Of a stretch of DNA of 64,000 bases, positions 52,742-61,520 are shown piece by piece. Below the pieces are notes generated by a model. The model was not told where the DNA came from and searched no databases. It saw nothing but the letters and a program-made list of their open reading frames with translations. Positions within the stretch are counted from its first letter, which is position 1, and each line of letters starts with the position of its first letter. This DNA is from Mycobacterium sp. AT1. GTDB lineage: Bacteria; Actinomycetota; Actinomycetes; Mycobacteriales; Mycobacteriaceae. Both the position numbers and the translations under genes were made by a program. Location: the NCBI RefSeq assembly GCF_002043095.1, contig NZ_MVOC01000015.1, positions 16,170 through 80,169 of the forward strand. The letters are read 5' to 3'.

Positions 52742-53023
52742 CAGTGAATCAACCGACACCCTGCTGAGGTCACCGGTGAGCGTCGTCAGTTCCACGACAC
52801 CGAGCTCGTCGCGCTCGAGGTAGCCGGCGGCAACCAACGCTTCAACGGGCGAGCGTCCGTAGGCCCGCGCCAGGGCGACGACCGCCTCTGCCCGCGGGGT
52901 GGTGGCACCTCGTTGCCAGCGGGAAATGCTGGATTGGTCGATTCCCGTGGTCTCGGCGATGTCCTTTTGCGCGGCACCGGCGGTCACGGTGAGCACGTAC
53001 TGCCACCACGTCGACTCCGCCAT
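52613..53023 (-). CDS. XRE-type helix-turn-helix regulator
   Basis: 136-residue regulator. The HTH lies in the first 50 residues (AAQKDIAETTGIDQSSISRWQRG). ARAYGRSPVEALVAAGYLERDELG follows, and it probably ends functionally near ELRRRVLG. The last 30 or so residues overlap the convergent small gene and may be unconstrained. Start is ATG 53023. A perfect 8+8-bp inverted repeat 43 bp upstream is the likely autoregulatory site. Divergent from the PGRS-like gene, which it may control. Confidence 0.8.
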   Translation of the reverse strand: MAESTWWQYVLTVTAGAAQKDIAETTGIDQSSISRWQRGATTPRAEAVVALARAYGRSPVEALVAAGYLERDELGVVELTTLTGDLSRVSVDSLLSELRRRVLGSQDSQSWPAGWAADDSSVGGSQYRQESGDLGR

Positions 53024-53065
53024 CGAGTCAATGTATCCCCTACGCGGCCCGACGACTTGTCCGCA

Positions 53066-53089
53066 AACGAATTGATGACGAAATTCGTT
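53066..53089 (-). promoter_or_regulatory. XRE-type operator
   Basis: AACGAATT (53066-53073) and AATTCGTT (53082-53089) are perfect arms around an 8-bp spacer. They lie between the XRE regulator and the promoter of the PGRS-like gene, within reach of both. Confidence 0.6.
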
Positions 53090-53109
53090 AGCTCCGTCAC
53101 TTGTTTCTA

Positions 53110-53138
53110 TTGCAGGCACGCACGCATATCGGTATGCT
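53110..53138 (+). promoter_or_regulatory. Promoter of leader ORF / PGRS-like gene
   Basis: TTGCAG (53110-53115) and TATGCT (53133-53138) are separated by 17 bp. The inverted repeat GCATA-TCGG-TATGC (53124-53137) overlaps the -10 box. The predicted transcript has a leader of about 130 nt before GTG 53276. Confidence 0.55.
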
Positions 53139-53174
53139 GACATGCAGAAGCACTTAGCGAAACGAGGCGACACA

Positions 53175-53279
53175 GTGTTTGCGACACCGGTCGCGACCGT
53201 CATCAGAGATGACGCGTCACCCGCAGAAAAGCCAAGATCATGGCTCTATCGAGCCGCCCAAAGGGGAGAATTCACGTGA
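53175..53279 (+). CDS. 34-residue leader ORF coupled to the PGRS-like gene
   Basis: GTG 53175 is preceded by GAGG at good spacing and opens a 34-codon frame ([16 protein letters not shown]...). Its TGA (53277-53279) overlaps the GTG of the PGRS-like gene (53276-53278) as GTGA. Position and overlap suggest a translated leader that couples translation. No homology is claimed; it may be fortuitous. Confidence 0.4.
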   Translation: MFATPVATVIRDDASPAEKPRSWLYRAAQRGEFT

Positions 53280-55201
53280 AGAAGAGCTCGCAGTATTCGG
53301 TAGCCACCAGCATCGCCATCGCCGGCGCTGGTGCCGCACTCGCTTGCGGCGCCGGTCTCGCGCAGGCTGCGCCTGTGCTAAGCCAGTCACCGTCACCGGC
53401 TATCAGCACGGGATGCCCCGTACTGCCGGCGCAGTGTGCGCCCTCGGGCGACAGTTTGTTCGGCGCAAGGACCCTTCTGACGACGAACCTGCCCACTTCC
53501 CCAAGGATGGCGGCAGCGTTCATCGGACCGGTTCAGTTCACCCCGCTGTACCAGGTCATCAACCTGGTCGGCCTGGTGCCGATCGTCAACATCTTCGTGT
53601 CCAACGGCACCAACGGCGGAGTCGGGACCGGCGTCAACGGCGGTAACGCCGGATTGCTCTTCGGTTACGGCGGCACCGGCGGATCCGGCGCGGTCGGTCA
53701 GGCGGGCGGCACCGGCGGCAAGGGCGGCCTGTTCTTCGGTTCGGGCGGCTCCGGCGGCACGGGCGGCCTTGGCGCGGTGGGCGGCAACGGCGGCAACGCC
53801 GGCACGCTCGTGATCTTCGGAAATGGCGGCGCTGGCGGCACCGGTGGCGCGGGAGCTGCCGGCGGCAACGGCGGCAACGCCGGGGTGTTCGCCCTGCTCG
53901 GCAGCGGCGGCGCGGGCGGCGCGGGCGGCACCAGCGCGAATGGTGGCAACGGCGGTAACGCCGGACTGCTGGCCCTGTTCGGCCACGGCGGCGCGGGCGG
54001 CGTCGGTGGAGCCGGGACGGACGGCACACCCGGCACCTCGGCAACCGGCGGCGCAGCAGCCGACGGCACCACCGGCTCCAACGGCACGACCGTCGGTTCC
54101 GACGGCGCGGACGGCGTCAACCCGGCACCCTCCGGCGCGGCCGGAGTCGAGGGCCAGGCCGGCGCAGCTGGCACGGTCACCGGCGGCAACGGTCTGCCAG
54201 GAACCACCGGAAATCCGGGTGGCGCGGGCGGTGCAGGCGGCGCGGTCGCCGGTACGGCACCTGTCGCCACCGGCGGTGACGGCGCGATAGGCGCCCCCGG
54301 TACCGACGGCGCCAACGGTGGTGCAGGTGGTGCAGGCGGCGCGGCGAACACCACCGGCGCAGGCGGTACGGCAGTCGGCGGAAACGGAGCCGACGGCGGT
54401 AACGGTGGAACCGGCGCGACCGACGGCGGCGCGGGCGGTGCCGGCGGTGCCGGTGTCAGCACCAGCGGCGTCGGAACGGGCGGAAACGGCGGCACCGGCG
54501 GCGACGGCGGCACCGGCGCGGCAGGCCAAGCCGGCGGCGCGGGCAGCGCAGGCGGAGCCGGTACGGCCGGCGCCAACGGCACCACAGCCGGCGGCGCGGG
54601 AACGTCCGGAACCGCGGCAGGTACGGGCGGTAACGGCGGAACCGGCGGTCTGTTCGGCAGCGGCGGTGCGGCAGGCAACGGCGGCACGGGCGGCAACGGC
54701 GGATCCGGTGGAACCGGCCAGGCCGGCGGCAACGGCGGCAGCGGCGGTACCGGAGCGACGGGCGGCAACGGCGGCAACGGGGCTGCAGGCGGCAACGGCG
54801 GATCCGGTGGCGCCGGTGGCGCGGGCACGGGTGCAGGCGGAACCGGTGTGGGTGGCCAGGGCGGTGCCGGTGGATCCGGTGCTACGGGCGGCTCAGGCGG
54901 TGCAGCGGGTGCCGGCGGTGCGGGCGGAACGGGTGGTGCCGGTGGAACGGGCGCCAGCGGTGGCGCGGGCGGCGGCGCCGGCTCGGGCGGCGGTGCGGGT
55001 ACCGCGGGTAGCGGTGGCATCTTCGGCGGATCCGGACACAGCGGAAGTACCGGTTCGAACGGTACGGCCGGCAGCACCGGAGCCACCGGAGCCACTGGCA
55101 GCACCGGCAGCACAGGTGCCAGCGGAAGCGGCGGCAGCGCCGGAGCCAGCGGTGCAGGTGGCAACGCGGGAGCGAACGGGGCCGACGGAGCCTCTTCGTA
55201 A
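53276..55201 (+). CDS. Secreted PGRS-like glycine-rich protein without a PE domain
   Basis: 641-residue exported protein. It has a basic start and a signal peptide ([20 protein letters not shown] onward) ending near AQAAP at residue 32. A conserved-looking region of about 75 residues with four cysteines or fewer ([11 protein letters not shown]) and [24 protein letters not shown] follows. Then come about 530 residues of GGxGGx repeats typical of PE_PGRS proteins, ending in a collagen-like Gly-Ser/Ala-Thr stretch. The PE domain that normally directs type VII export is absent and replaced by a Sec-type signal. GTG 53276 follows GGGGAG. Confidence 0.85.
   Translation: MKKSSQYSVATSIAIAGAGAALACGAGLAQAAPVLSQSPSPAISTGCPVLPAQCAPSGDSLFGARTLLTTNLPTSPRMAAAFIGPVQFTPLYQVINLVGLVPIVNIFVSNGTNGGVGTGVNGGNAGLLFGYGGTGGSGAVGQAGGTGGKGGLFFGSGGSGGTGGLGAVGGNGGNAGTLVIFGNGGAGGTGGAGAAGGNGGNAGVFALLGSGGAGGAGGTSANGGNGGNAGLLALFGHGGAGGVGGAGTDGTPGTSATGGAAADGTTGSNGTTVGSDGADGVNPAPSGAAGVEGQAGAAGTVTGGNGLPGTTGNPGGAGGAGGAVAGTAPVATGGDGAIGAPGTDGANGGAGGAGGAANTTGAGGTAVGGNGADGGNGGTGATDGGAGGAGGAGVSTSGVGTGGNGGTGGDGGTGAAGQAGGAGSAGGAGTAGANGTTAGGAGTSGTAAGTGGNGGTGGLFGSGGAAGNGGTGGNGGSGGTGQAGGNGGSGGTGATGGNGGNGAAGGNGGSGGAGGAGTGAGGTGVGGQGGAGGSGATGGSGGAAGAGGAGGTGGAGGTGASGGAGGGAGSGGGAGTAGSGGIFGGSGHSGSTGSNGTAGSTGATGATGSTGSTGASGSGGSAGASGAGGNAGANGADGASS
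53604..55195 (+). repeat. PGRS-type glycine-rich coding repeat
   Basis: Roughly 1.6 kb of degenerate GGCGGCN-type nonamer repeats inside the preceding gene. The strong codon periodicity creates long false frames on the other strand, including a proline-rich one over 53698-55164. Confidence 0.85.
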
Positions 55202-55307
55202 TCACTGATGACCGCGGCGCATACGCGCCGTGAAACGCCTGGGGGCGTCGGCCACGGCCGACGTCCCCAGCCGCGTCTCTACCCGTGGCCCTGGCTAGCG
55301 TGTCGAC

Positions 55308-55877
55308 ATGAACTCCTTCGCCTCACGCGTCGCGTCCACCGCTGTGGGCGTCGCGCTAGTTCTGACGGCCACCCCGATCCCGGCCAGTGCCGACGGGCCG
55401 AGCCCTCTCTTCGCTCTCGTCGACGCCGCCGCGCAACGTTTGCAGACAGCCGATCCGGTGGCGGCCTCCAAGTGGACGACGGGTGGGCCGATCGAGGACC
55501 GCGCCCGTGAACAACAGGTGATCGACGCGGTGACCGCACAGGCCAGCCAGCACGGCGTCGACGACGGCTACGTGCAGAGGGTGTTCCGCGACCAGATCAG
55601 TGCAACGGTCGGCGTCGAATACGGCCGCTTCAGCGAGTGGAAGCTCGACCCCGCCAGCGCTCCGGCCACCGCGCCGAACCTGTCGGAGTCTCGCACCACG
55701 ATCGACGGGCTCAACCGCACGATGGTCGACGAGATTGCGGCGCAATGGAATTCACTGCATTCACCAAGTTGCGTCACCGATCTCGAGGCCGCCAGGAATG
55801 CCGTGGTCGACGCCAGGGGCCTGGACGCGCTGTACCAACGCGGGCTGATGTTCGCGACCGGGTCCTACTGCCAGTAG
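55308..55877 (+). CDS. Secreted chorismate mutase (AroQ-gamma, Rv1885c-like)
   Basis: 189-residue exported chorismate mutase, converting chorismate to prephenate outside the cytoplasm. The signal peptide ends near PASADGPSP. The AroQ-gamma helices match Rv1885c: LFALVDAAAQRLQTADPVAASKW, YVQRVFRDQI, EYGRFSEWKLDPASAP. The two C-terminal cysteines (PSC and SYC) match the family disulfide. No other shikimate genes are near. ATG 55308 starts the signal peptide. Confidence 0.92.
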   Translation: MNSFASRVASTAVGVALVLTATPIPASADGPSPLFALVDAAAQRLQTADPVAASKWTTGGPIEDRAREQQVIDAVTAQASQHGVDDGYVQRVFRDQISATVGVEYGRFSEWKLDPASAPATAPNLSESRTTIDGLNRTMVDEIAAQWNSLHSPSCVTDLEAARNAVVDARGLDALYQRGLMFATGSYCQ

Positions 55878-56015
55878 ACCGTCCGATGTCGCCCCGGTGA
55901 ACACCGCGTTGACCTCGGACGACGTCGCATATCACGGCCGACGACCGATTAGGCGTTCGGGGTAGGAACGGTCTACTGTTGCCCGCGGTCCGTCGTCCGA
56001 CACAGGAAATCTCTC

Positions 56016-56306
56016 ATGCCTCTTCAGCCCACCTTGCGCCGCGCGCACACCCCTTTCGGCTCTCGAAGGCAGCATGGCATCGCGCCTCGGGTCAACTGCC
56101 CCACGGTCGGTCAGAGCTTCGACATCGAGATCAGCCTCGACATCGACGGCTGGTTGGTCCAGATTCCCGAGATCGGTGGCGTGACACACGCGCGTCGGCG
56201 TGCGACGGTCGAGCTGGCCGCACGGGAGTGCATCTCGGCGATGACCGGCATTCCGATCGGTTACGTGTCCGTCTTCGTCACGCGTGAGACCGTCGGCGCC
56301 GAATAG
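56016..56306 (+). CDS. Small HicB-like conserved protein
   Basis: 96-residue protein. Its C-terminal 60 residues (FDIEISLDIDGWLVQIPEIGGVTHARRRATVELAARECIS) fit the partial RNase-H-like HicB antitoxin fold seen in small mycobacterial proteins. No HicA toxin gene is adjacent, so it is an orphan or acts otherwise. AGGAAA precedes ATG 56016. Convergent with the dehydrogenase that follows. Confidence 0.65.
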   Translation: MPLQPTLRRAHTPFGSRRQHGIAPRVNCPTVGQSFDIEISLDIDGWLVQIPEIGGVTHARRRATVELAARECISAMTGIPIGYVSVFVTRETVGAE

Positions 56307-56314
56307 TTCTTCCG

Positions 56315-57454
56315 CTACCTGACGGACACCCACCTGCCGTCACGGCTGCTCAGCGCGACGGCGTCCCCGATGAGCGACTGCTCCACACCGTCGTCGAAAG
56401 TCGGATAGTCGGGCAGTGCGGGAGGTCCGCCCGTGGCGATGGCCGCGTACACGGTGCGATGAAAGGCCTTGAACGCGTCCGGATACCCCTGAGCATGTCC
56501 GGCTGGATAGTCGTTGACGAGGCCCGCCTGCGTGCTCGTCGAGCCGCTCCCGCGCAGCAGGAGCTGATTCGCCTCGTCCCTGTGCCCTACCCACATCTCC
56601 TCCGGGTTCTCGGAGTTCCAGTGCAGGGATGCCCTGGAACCGCTGACCTCCACGGACAGCCGGGCCTTTCGCCCCGGCGACACCTGCGACAGGGCTAGCA
56701 CCCCCCGCGCGCCGCCGTCGAAGCGGAGAAGAATGCCTGCCATGTCCTCCGTGTCGATCGTCTTCGCCTCGGTGGGACCGCCGACCGCCGCGGAGAAGGT
56801 CGCCTGGGGCCCGTCGAGGGGCCGATGCCGGGTCGGAATCGCCGTCGTGAGATCCGCCATCACCGCCTCAACCCTCTGACCGGTGACGAAGCTCGCGAGA
56901 TCCAACCAGTGCGACCCGATGTCGCCGACTGCGCGCAGCGATCCTCCGAGCGCCGGGTCGAGCCGCCAGTTCCAGTCGGTGTCCTTGGCCAGCCAGTCCT
57001 GGAGGAAGGCGCCGGTGAGTAGCCTGACCGCCCCCACGTCGCCGGACTCGACGCGTGCGCGGGCCTCCTGACAGTGCGGGTAGAAGCGATTGATGAAGCA
57101 GACCGCATGGACGACCGCGGATGCATCGGCGACGTCACGCAATTCGATTGCCTGGACTGAGGTCATCGCGAGCGGCTTCTCGCAGATGACGTGTTTGCCC
57201 GCCCGCAGCGCGGCGAGGACCTGCTCGTGGTGCAGGTGGTTCGGCGAGCAGATGTGTACGACGTCCACGCGATCGTCGTCGAGTACGTCATCAAAGCTGT
57301 TGTACGGGAGGGGAAGTCCAGCCGACGCCGCCTGCTCGGTGGCGCGCTCCGGCGAAGAGCCGACGACTCCGATGATGGGTACTCCAAGCCGGCGCAGCGA
57401 CTCGGCGTGAGTCGACGCCATGAAGCCCGTGCCGACGATGGCCGCCCCGGTCAT
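56315..57454 (-). CDS. Gfo/Idh/MocA-family oxidoreductase
   Basis: 379-residue NAD(P)-dependent dehydrogenase. The cofactor loop is VGTGFMASTHAES, and the family signature EKPLA is in HVICEKPLAM with the catalytic lysine. GDIGSHWLDLASF is typical of the C-terminal sugar-binding domain. It should oxidise a sugar, inositol or amino sugar taken up by the ABC system encoded upstream. ATG 57454 overlaps the permease stop (ATGA). Last gene of the six-gene ROK-controlled operon. Confidence 0.9.
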   Translation of the reverse strand: MTGAAIVGTGFMASTHAESLRRLGVPIIGVVGSSPERATEQAASAGLPLPYNSFDDVLDDDRVDVVHICSPNHLHHEQVLAALRAGKHVICEKPLAMTSVQAIELRDVADASAVVHAVCFINRFYPHCQEARARVESGDVGAVRLLTGAFLQDWLAKDTDWNWRLDPALGGSLRAVGDIGSHWLDLASFVTGQRVEAVMADLTTAIPTRHRPLDGPQATFSAAVGGPTEAKTIDTEDMAGILLRFDGGARGVLALSQVSPGRKARLSVEVSGSRASLHWNSENPEEMWVGHRDEANQLLLRGSGSTSTQAGLVNDYPAGHAQGYPDAFKAFHRTVYAAIATGGPPALPDYPTFDDGVEQSLIGDAVALSSRDGRWVSVR

Positions 57455-58239
57455 GCGCGGAACAGAAATCGCTCGACCTTGCCCAACCGGAGAACCACCG
57501 CGAATGCCACTGCGACGACGGCGATGAAGAATGCCGAAACCGCCCCCAGGGCAGGCGAGATCGCGCCACGCAGACCCGAATAGATGAAGACGGGCAACGT
57601 TTGGTTGTCGATCGTCGTCAATACCTGGCTCAGCACGAAGTCGGTGATGCTCAGCACGAAGACCACCAGCGCCCCGGTGACGATGCCGGGCGCCAACAGT
57701 GGCAGCCGGACGAACAGCATCTGCTCGACGGGATCGGCTCCCATCGTCGCCGCGGCGGGCAGCAGCTCGGCGTCGAGGTCCTCGAGGGCGGCGAGAATCG
57801 TCCACAGCATGAACGGAAACGACGTCACGGCGATGGCCAGCGCGACAGCGGTGAGGTTGTGTCCGATGCCAATTCGGCTGTATACGTCGAAGTAGGCAAA
57901 GGCCGACACAATCGTCGGCGAGCTAAGCCCCAGGGACAGCAACACCGTGAAGAGCGCCTTGGCGTGGCTACCAACCCGTGGCAGCACCAGGGCGGCGGGC
58001 ACCCCGCAGAGCAGGTTGATCAACACGCTCGCGATCGCGACGTACAAGCTGTTGCCGAGCGCCGTCCAGACCGCGCCGTTGCCGAACATCGCGGTGTACC
58101 AGTGAGTCGTGAAGCCGCGGGGCGGAAAGGTCAGCACCTCACCCTCGGAGAAGGACGCCGCGAGCACCAGCATCGTCGGGACCAGGAGCGGCACCAGTGC
58201 GCAGCCCGTCACCACACTGGCGACCCGCAGTCGCCTCAC
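57451..58239 (-). CDS. ABC transporter permease (PotC-like)
   Basis: 262-residue inner-membrane permease with about six helices. The EAA-type loop is near AAATMGADPVEQMLFVRLPLLAPGI (about 165-189). It forms the channel with the PotB-like protein. GTG 58239 overlaps the preceding stop as GTGA, fixing the start within a longer open frame. Confidence 0.88.
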   Translation of the reverse strand: MRRLRVASVVTGCALVPLLVPTMLVLAASFSEGEVLTFPPRGFTTHWYTAMFGNGAVWTALGNSLYVAIASVLINLLCGVPAALVLPRVGSHAKALFTVLLSLGLSSPTIVSAFAYFDVYSRIGIGHNLTAVALAIAVTSFPFMLWTILAALEDLDAELLPAAATMGADPVEQMLFVRLPLLAPGIVTGALVVFVLSITDFVLSQVLTTIDNQTLPVFIYSGLRGAISPALGAVSAFFIAVVAVAFAVVLRLGKVERFLFRA

Positions 58240-59201
58240 CGCGAACGCCCCCGTCGCGTCCGCCCGAGTAGCAGAATCATCGCGGTCCCGACGCTGACGA
58301 TCACCAGCAGCAGGATCCCGATCGCGGCGCCCTGGGGCGGATTCCCCAGTGCCAGATAGCGATTCTGGAGGAAGTTCGAGACGAAGTTCTTCAGCCCGAG
58401 CCCGAGGATGGCCGGGTCGGCGAAGGCTGCCATCGCAAGTGCGAAGCTGGTGGCGAACGCCGCCACGATTCCGGTGCGCAACTGCGGCAGTGTTACCCGC
58501 AGGAAGACGGCCCGCGGCGTTGCGCCGAGTGTCATTGCGGCCGAACCTAGTTCGGGATCTAATCGCAGCACGGCAGGCAGCAGCACGACCACAGTCGCGG
58601 GCAACAGTGTCTGGACCATGCCGAGGCCGATCGCCCACAGCGAGCCGATCAGGTGTGGGGCACCCAGCCCCAGGTGGGCGGTGACCCACTCCAGCGGACC
58701 GCCCGTGCCGATGGTCACCAGCAGTCCGTAGGTCCTGGTGATGTCGCCGGTCAACAGCGGCACGAACATTCCGATGAGCAGCGTCAGGCGAACCCAGCGC
58801 CTGCTGCTCCGCGTCATCGTCATGGTGTACGGCAGCCCGATCGCGACCGCCACGACCGGCGTCACCACTGCCATCAGAAGCGTCCGCAGCATGACGGAGT
58901 GAAACGCAGGATCGGTGAGCAGGGTGGTGTACTGCGTCAGAGACCAGCCCCCCTGCACCGCCAGGAAGCTGTCGTAGGCGTGCAGACTCCGCCACGCCAG
59001 CGCCCCGAGGCCCACCACCAACGAGCCGACCAGGAGCAAGGCGGGTACCAGCAGGAGTACCCGTCGAACGCGGACGGCCACGATCCGCGCCGTGAAGCGC
59101 CTGACACTGACCAGCGCATCCACGATCCGCCAACCCGGCGCGGACGCACACGACGGCAGCTGACTCCACTCCAGAAGCACGGATCGCGAATGCACGATCA
59201 A
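58236..59201 (-). CDS. ABC transporter permease (PotB-like); TTG start proposed
   Basis: 321-residue permease with about six helices and the EAA loop AAMTLGATPRAVFLRVTLPQLRTGI. TTG 59201 overlaps the ATPase stop (TTGA), in line with every other junction in this operon; GTG 59195 is the alternative. The N-terminus before the first helix is longer than usual, which leaves the exact start open. Confidence 0.85.
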   Translation of the reverse strand: MIVHSRSVLLEWSQLPSCASAPGWRIVDALVSVRRFTARIVAVRVRRVLLLVPALLLVGSLVVGLGALAWRSLHAYDSFLAVQGGWSLTQYTTLLTDPAFHSVMLRTLLMAVVTPVVAVAIGLPYTMTMTRSSRRWVRLTLLIGMFVPLLTGDITRTYGLLVTIGTGGPLEWVTAHLGLGAPHLIGSLWAIGLGMVQTLLPATVVVLLPAVLRLDPELGSAAMTLGATPRAVFLRVTLPQLRTGIVAAFATSFALAMAAFADPAILGLGLKNFVSNFLQNRYLALGNPPQGAAIGILLLVIVSVGTAMILLLGRTRRGRSR

Positions 59202-60301
59202 CCGCCCGCGACGATCGGCACGTCGTCGGAATTCCATGCCACGACGACGCGTTCGTCGACCTCATGGGGTGGGACAACCTCACGGGCAGGTACGTGGACC
59301 GACGCCGTGACGCCGCAGTCCAGCCGGACCTGGTAGAAGGTTCCGTTGCCGTCGAAGGCACAGAACGCGACCTCACCCGGCAACTCGTTGTCGAACGAGT
59401 GCGTCGCCTCGCTTGCATCGAGCAAGTGCAGCCGCTCGGGGCGCATGACCGCTACCACCGCACCAAGTGGCGCTGCGAGTGGCACCGCCAGTTCGACACC
59501 CGATGTGGCCAGCGTGCGCGCACCGTCAGTCTCGGTGACATGACCTTCGAGTAGCAGCGGGTCACCAAGGAACCCGGCGACGAAGGCAGTGTCGGGGTGC
59601 GCGTAGAGCTCCGGCCCGGTGCCGCATTGGACGACGCGCCCGCCGTCCATCACCGCAACGCGGTCGCTCACCACCAGCGCTTCCCGCTGGTCGTGCGTCA
59701 CGTTGACGATCGTCACCCCCAGCTCCCGATGAATGCGGGTGAGCTCCAACTGCATCGTCTCGCGCAGCCGGCGGTCAAGCGCCGAGAGGGGTTCGTCGAG
59801 GAGCAGGATGCGCGGTTGGTAGACCAGAGCCCGTGCGAGAGCCACCCGCTGGCGTTGGCCGCCACTGAGTTCGCCGATGTTGCGCGACTGAAGATTTGGC
59901 AGCTGAACCAGATCCAACGCGTTCCGTACCCGCTGCTCCCTTTCCCTCCTGGCGACTCTGCGCATGCGGAGCGGGAAGGCGATGTTCTCGCCGACGTTCA
60001 GATGCGGAAAGAGGGCCAACGATTGGAACACCACGCCGAGATTCCGCTCGTAGGCGGGCCTCCCGGTCATCGGAACCCCGTCGATCAAGAGCTCACCACC
60101 ATCGGCGTCGAGCAAGCCCGCAATGATCCGCAACAGTGTGGTCTTGCCCGATCCGGACGGTCCGAGCAACGTGAAGAACTCGCCGTCCCGAATCTCGAGT
60201 GCGACGTCGTCGAGGACCGTCATGCCCTCGTAGGTCTTCGTGACGTGCTCGAGTCGGATTGCCGGCGGGGACGCGACTGCCGGGTGCCGCGTGGCATCCA
60301 T
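59198..60301 (-). CDS. ABC transporter ATP-binding protein (PotA-like)
   Basis: 367-residue ATPase. Walker A is GPSGSGKTT (about 48-56), the signature LSGGQRQRVALARAL and Walker B LLLDEPLSALD follow, then the H-loop THDQREAL. A C-terminal TOBE-like domain fits polyamine/iron/sugar-type importers. It energises uptake of the operon's substrate. ATG 60301 follows the binding-protein stop by 13 bp. Confidence 0.92.
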   Translation of the reverse strand: MDATRHPAVASPPAIRLEHVTKTYEGMTVLDDVALEIRDGEFFTLLGPSGSGKTTLLRIIAGLLDADGGELLIDGVPMTGRPAYERNLGVVFQSLALFPHLNVGENIAFPLRMRRVARREREQRVRNALDLVQLPNLQSRNIGELSGGQRQRVALARALVYQPRILLLDEPLSALDRRLRETMQLELTRIHRELGVTIVNVTHDQREALVVSDRVAVMDGGRVVQCGTGPELYAHPDTAFVAGFLGDPLLLEGHVTETDGARTLATSGVELAVPLAAPLGAVVAVMRPERLHLLDASEATHSFDNELPGEVAFCAFDGNGTFYQVRLDCGVTASVHVPAREVVPPHEVDERVVVAWNSDDVPIVAGG

Positions 60302-60314
60302 GATGGAGCCCACG

Positions 60315-61463
60315 CTAGCCGATGGCATTGTCGAAGGCCTTCTGCCAGGCCTCGTCATTCTTGGCCATCAGTGGGATCGGAGCGAGAATTGCGTTGTCCG
60401 CCTTGAGATCAGCTGGCGAGCGTGGGAACACCGTGGGATCCTCACTCATGTAGGACGGGATCTTGGCCTCGGGGTTCACTGGCACGAATCCCAACTTGTC
60501 CGCGATTGCCGACTGCACAGCGGGATCGAGGATGTAGTTCGCGAATACCTGGGCGTAGTACGCGTTGGCCTCGGGGATGCCCTTGTGGATGTAGTACGAA
60601 TCGCCGACGACGTACAGCCCGTTCTTCGGCGCGACCATCTTGATGGGTGCGCCCGCAGCCAACGCACTGATACCCGTTCCCGTATTGCTGATCGCCACCT
60701 TCACCGACCCGTTGGTCAGCGCGGTCACGACGTCGGAGTTGGAGCCGAGCTGGGCCAGGTTCGGCTTGATGCCGGAGATGCGCTCCCAGACCGCGGCCAT
60801 GCCATCGGGCGGGTTACTGGCTGGGTCCACTCCCATCGACTGCGCGAAGCCGAAGGCCGTACTCGAATAGATCGTGTCAATGGCAATGCTCTGCTTGAGA
60901 TCTGGCTTCAGCAGGTCGTCCCACGTCGCCACCACACTGGGGTCGATCTTGTCGGTTCTGACGATGAACGGGACGGACAGGGTGTACGGATTGACGTAGT
61001 CCCAGGCGTCACCCTTGGTGTCGGCGGGCCGGGCGGTATCGGGCGTCACCTTCGCCATGTTGGGTGCCAGCGCGGGACTGATCGGGATGGTCCAGCCGCG
61101 TACGGCGTTGGTGTAGGCCCGCTGCTGGGCATTGAAGCTGGCGTCGACACTCGGCGCTTGTCCGGCACCGATCTCCTGGTTCAACTTGGCGTAACTCACC
61201 GCCTCGTCGGTGGTGTCCCAGACGACTGGGATCCCGGTGGCTTCAGTGAACGCCTTGGCGGCGGTATCGGCGTACACCTGCTGCTCGTCACCGCTCCAGA
61301 TCCGGATGACCAACCGATCCGGCTTCGTCGTCGGTACGGCTGGAGCCGCCGAACTCGTCGAACCGTCCGCGTTCTCGTTGGTATCGCTGCTACAGGCAAC
61401 GAAACCCGTGGCCGCCACGGCGCCGCAGACCGCGACAGCGATGACTCGTCTGATGTTCATCAC
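60315..61463 (-). CDS. Solute-binding lipoprotein of PotD/SBP family 1 type
   Basis: 382-residue exported binding protein. The lipobox TGFVAC gives a lipidated cysteine at residue 24. The mature part is of the SBP_bac_1/PotD-like class (LVIRIWSGDEQQVYADTAAKAFTEATGIPV). The gene set includes a dehydrogenase and an isomerase, so a sugar, polyol or amino sugar ligand is more likely than a polyamine. GTG 61463 and ATG 61460 are adjacent starts. Confidence 0.88.
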   Translation of the reverse strand: MMNIRRVIAVAVCGAVAATGFVACSSDTNENADGSTSSAAPAVPTTKPDRLVIRIWSGDEQQVYADTAAKAFTEATGIPVVWDTTDEAVSYAKLNQEIGAGQAPSVDASFNAQQRAYTNAVRGWTIPISPALAPNMAKVTPDTARPADTKGDAWDYVNPYTLSVPFIVRTDKIDPSVVATWDDLLKPDLKQSIAIDTIYSSTAFGFAQSMGVDPASNPPDGMAAVWERISGIKPNLAQLGSNSDVVTALTNGSVKVAISNTGTGISALAAGAPIKMVAPKNGLYVVGDSYYIHKGIPEANAYYAQVFANYILDPAVQSAIADKLGFVPVNPEAKIPSYMSEDPTVFPRSPADLKADNAILAPIPLMAKNDEAWQKAFDNAIG

Positions 61464-61520
61464 GGTTCAAACCTCACTTTGGGTGGTGGTGGCCGCGTCG
61501 ATGGGGCTCGGACTATCGGA

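Noticed and set aside
53698..55164. 488-codon proline-rich frame on the minus strand
   Set aside because: It is the complement of the GGxGGx repeats; the plus-strand frame has a signal peptide, ribosome binding site and promoter.
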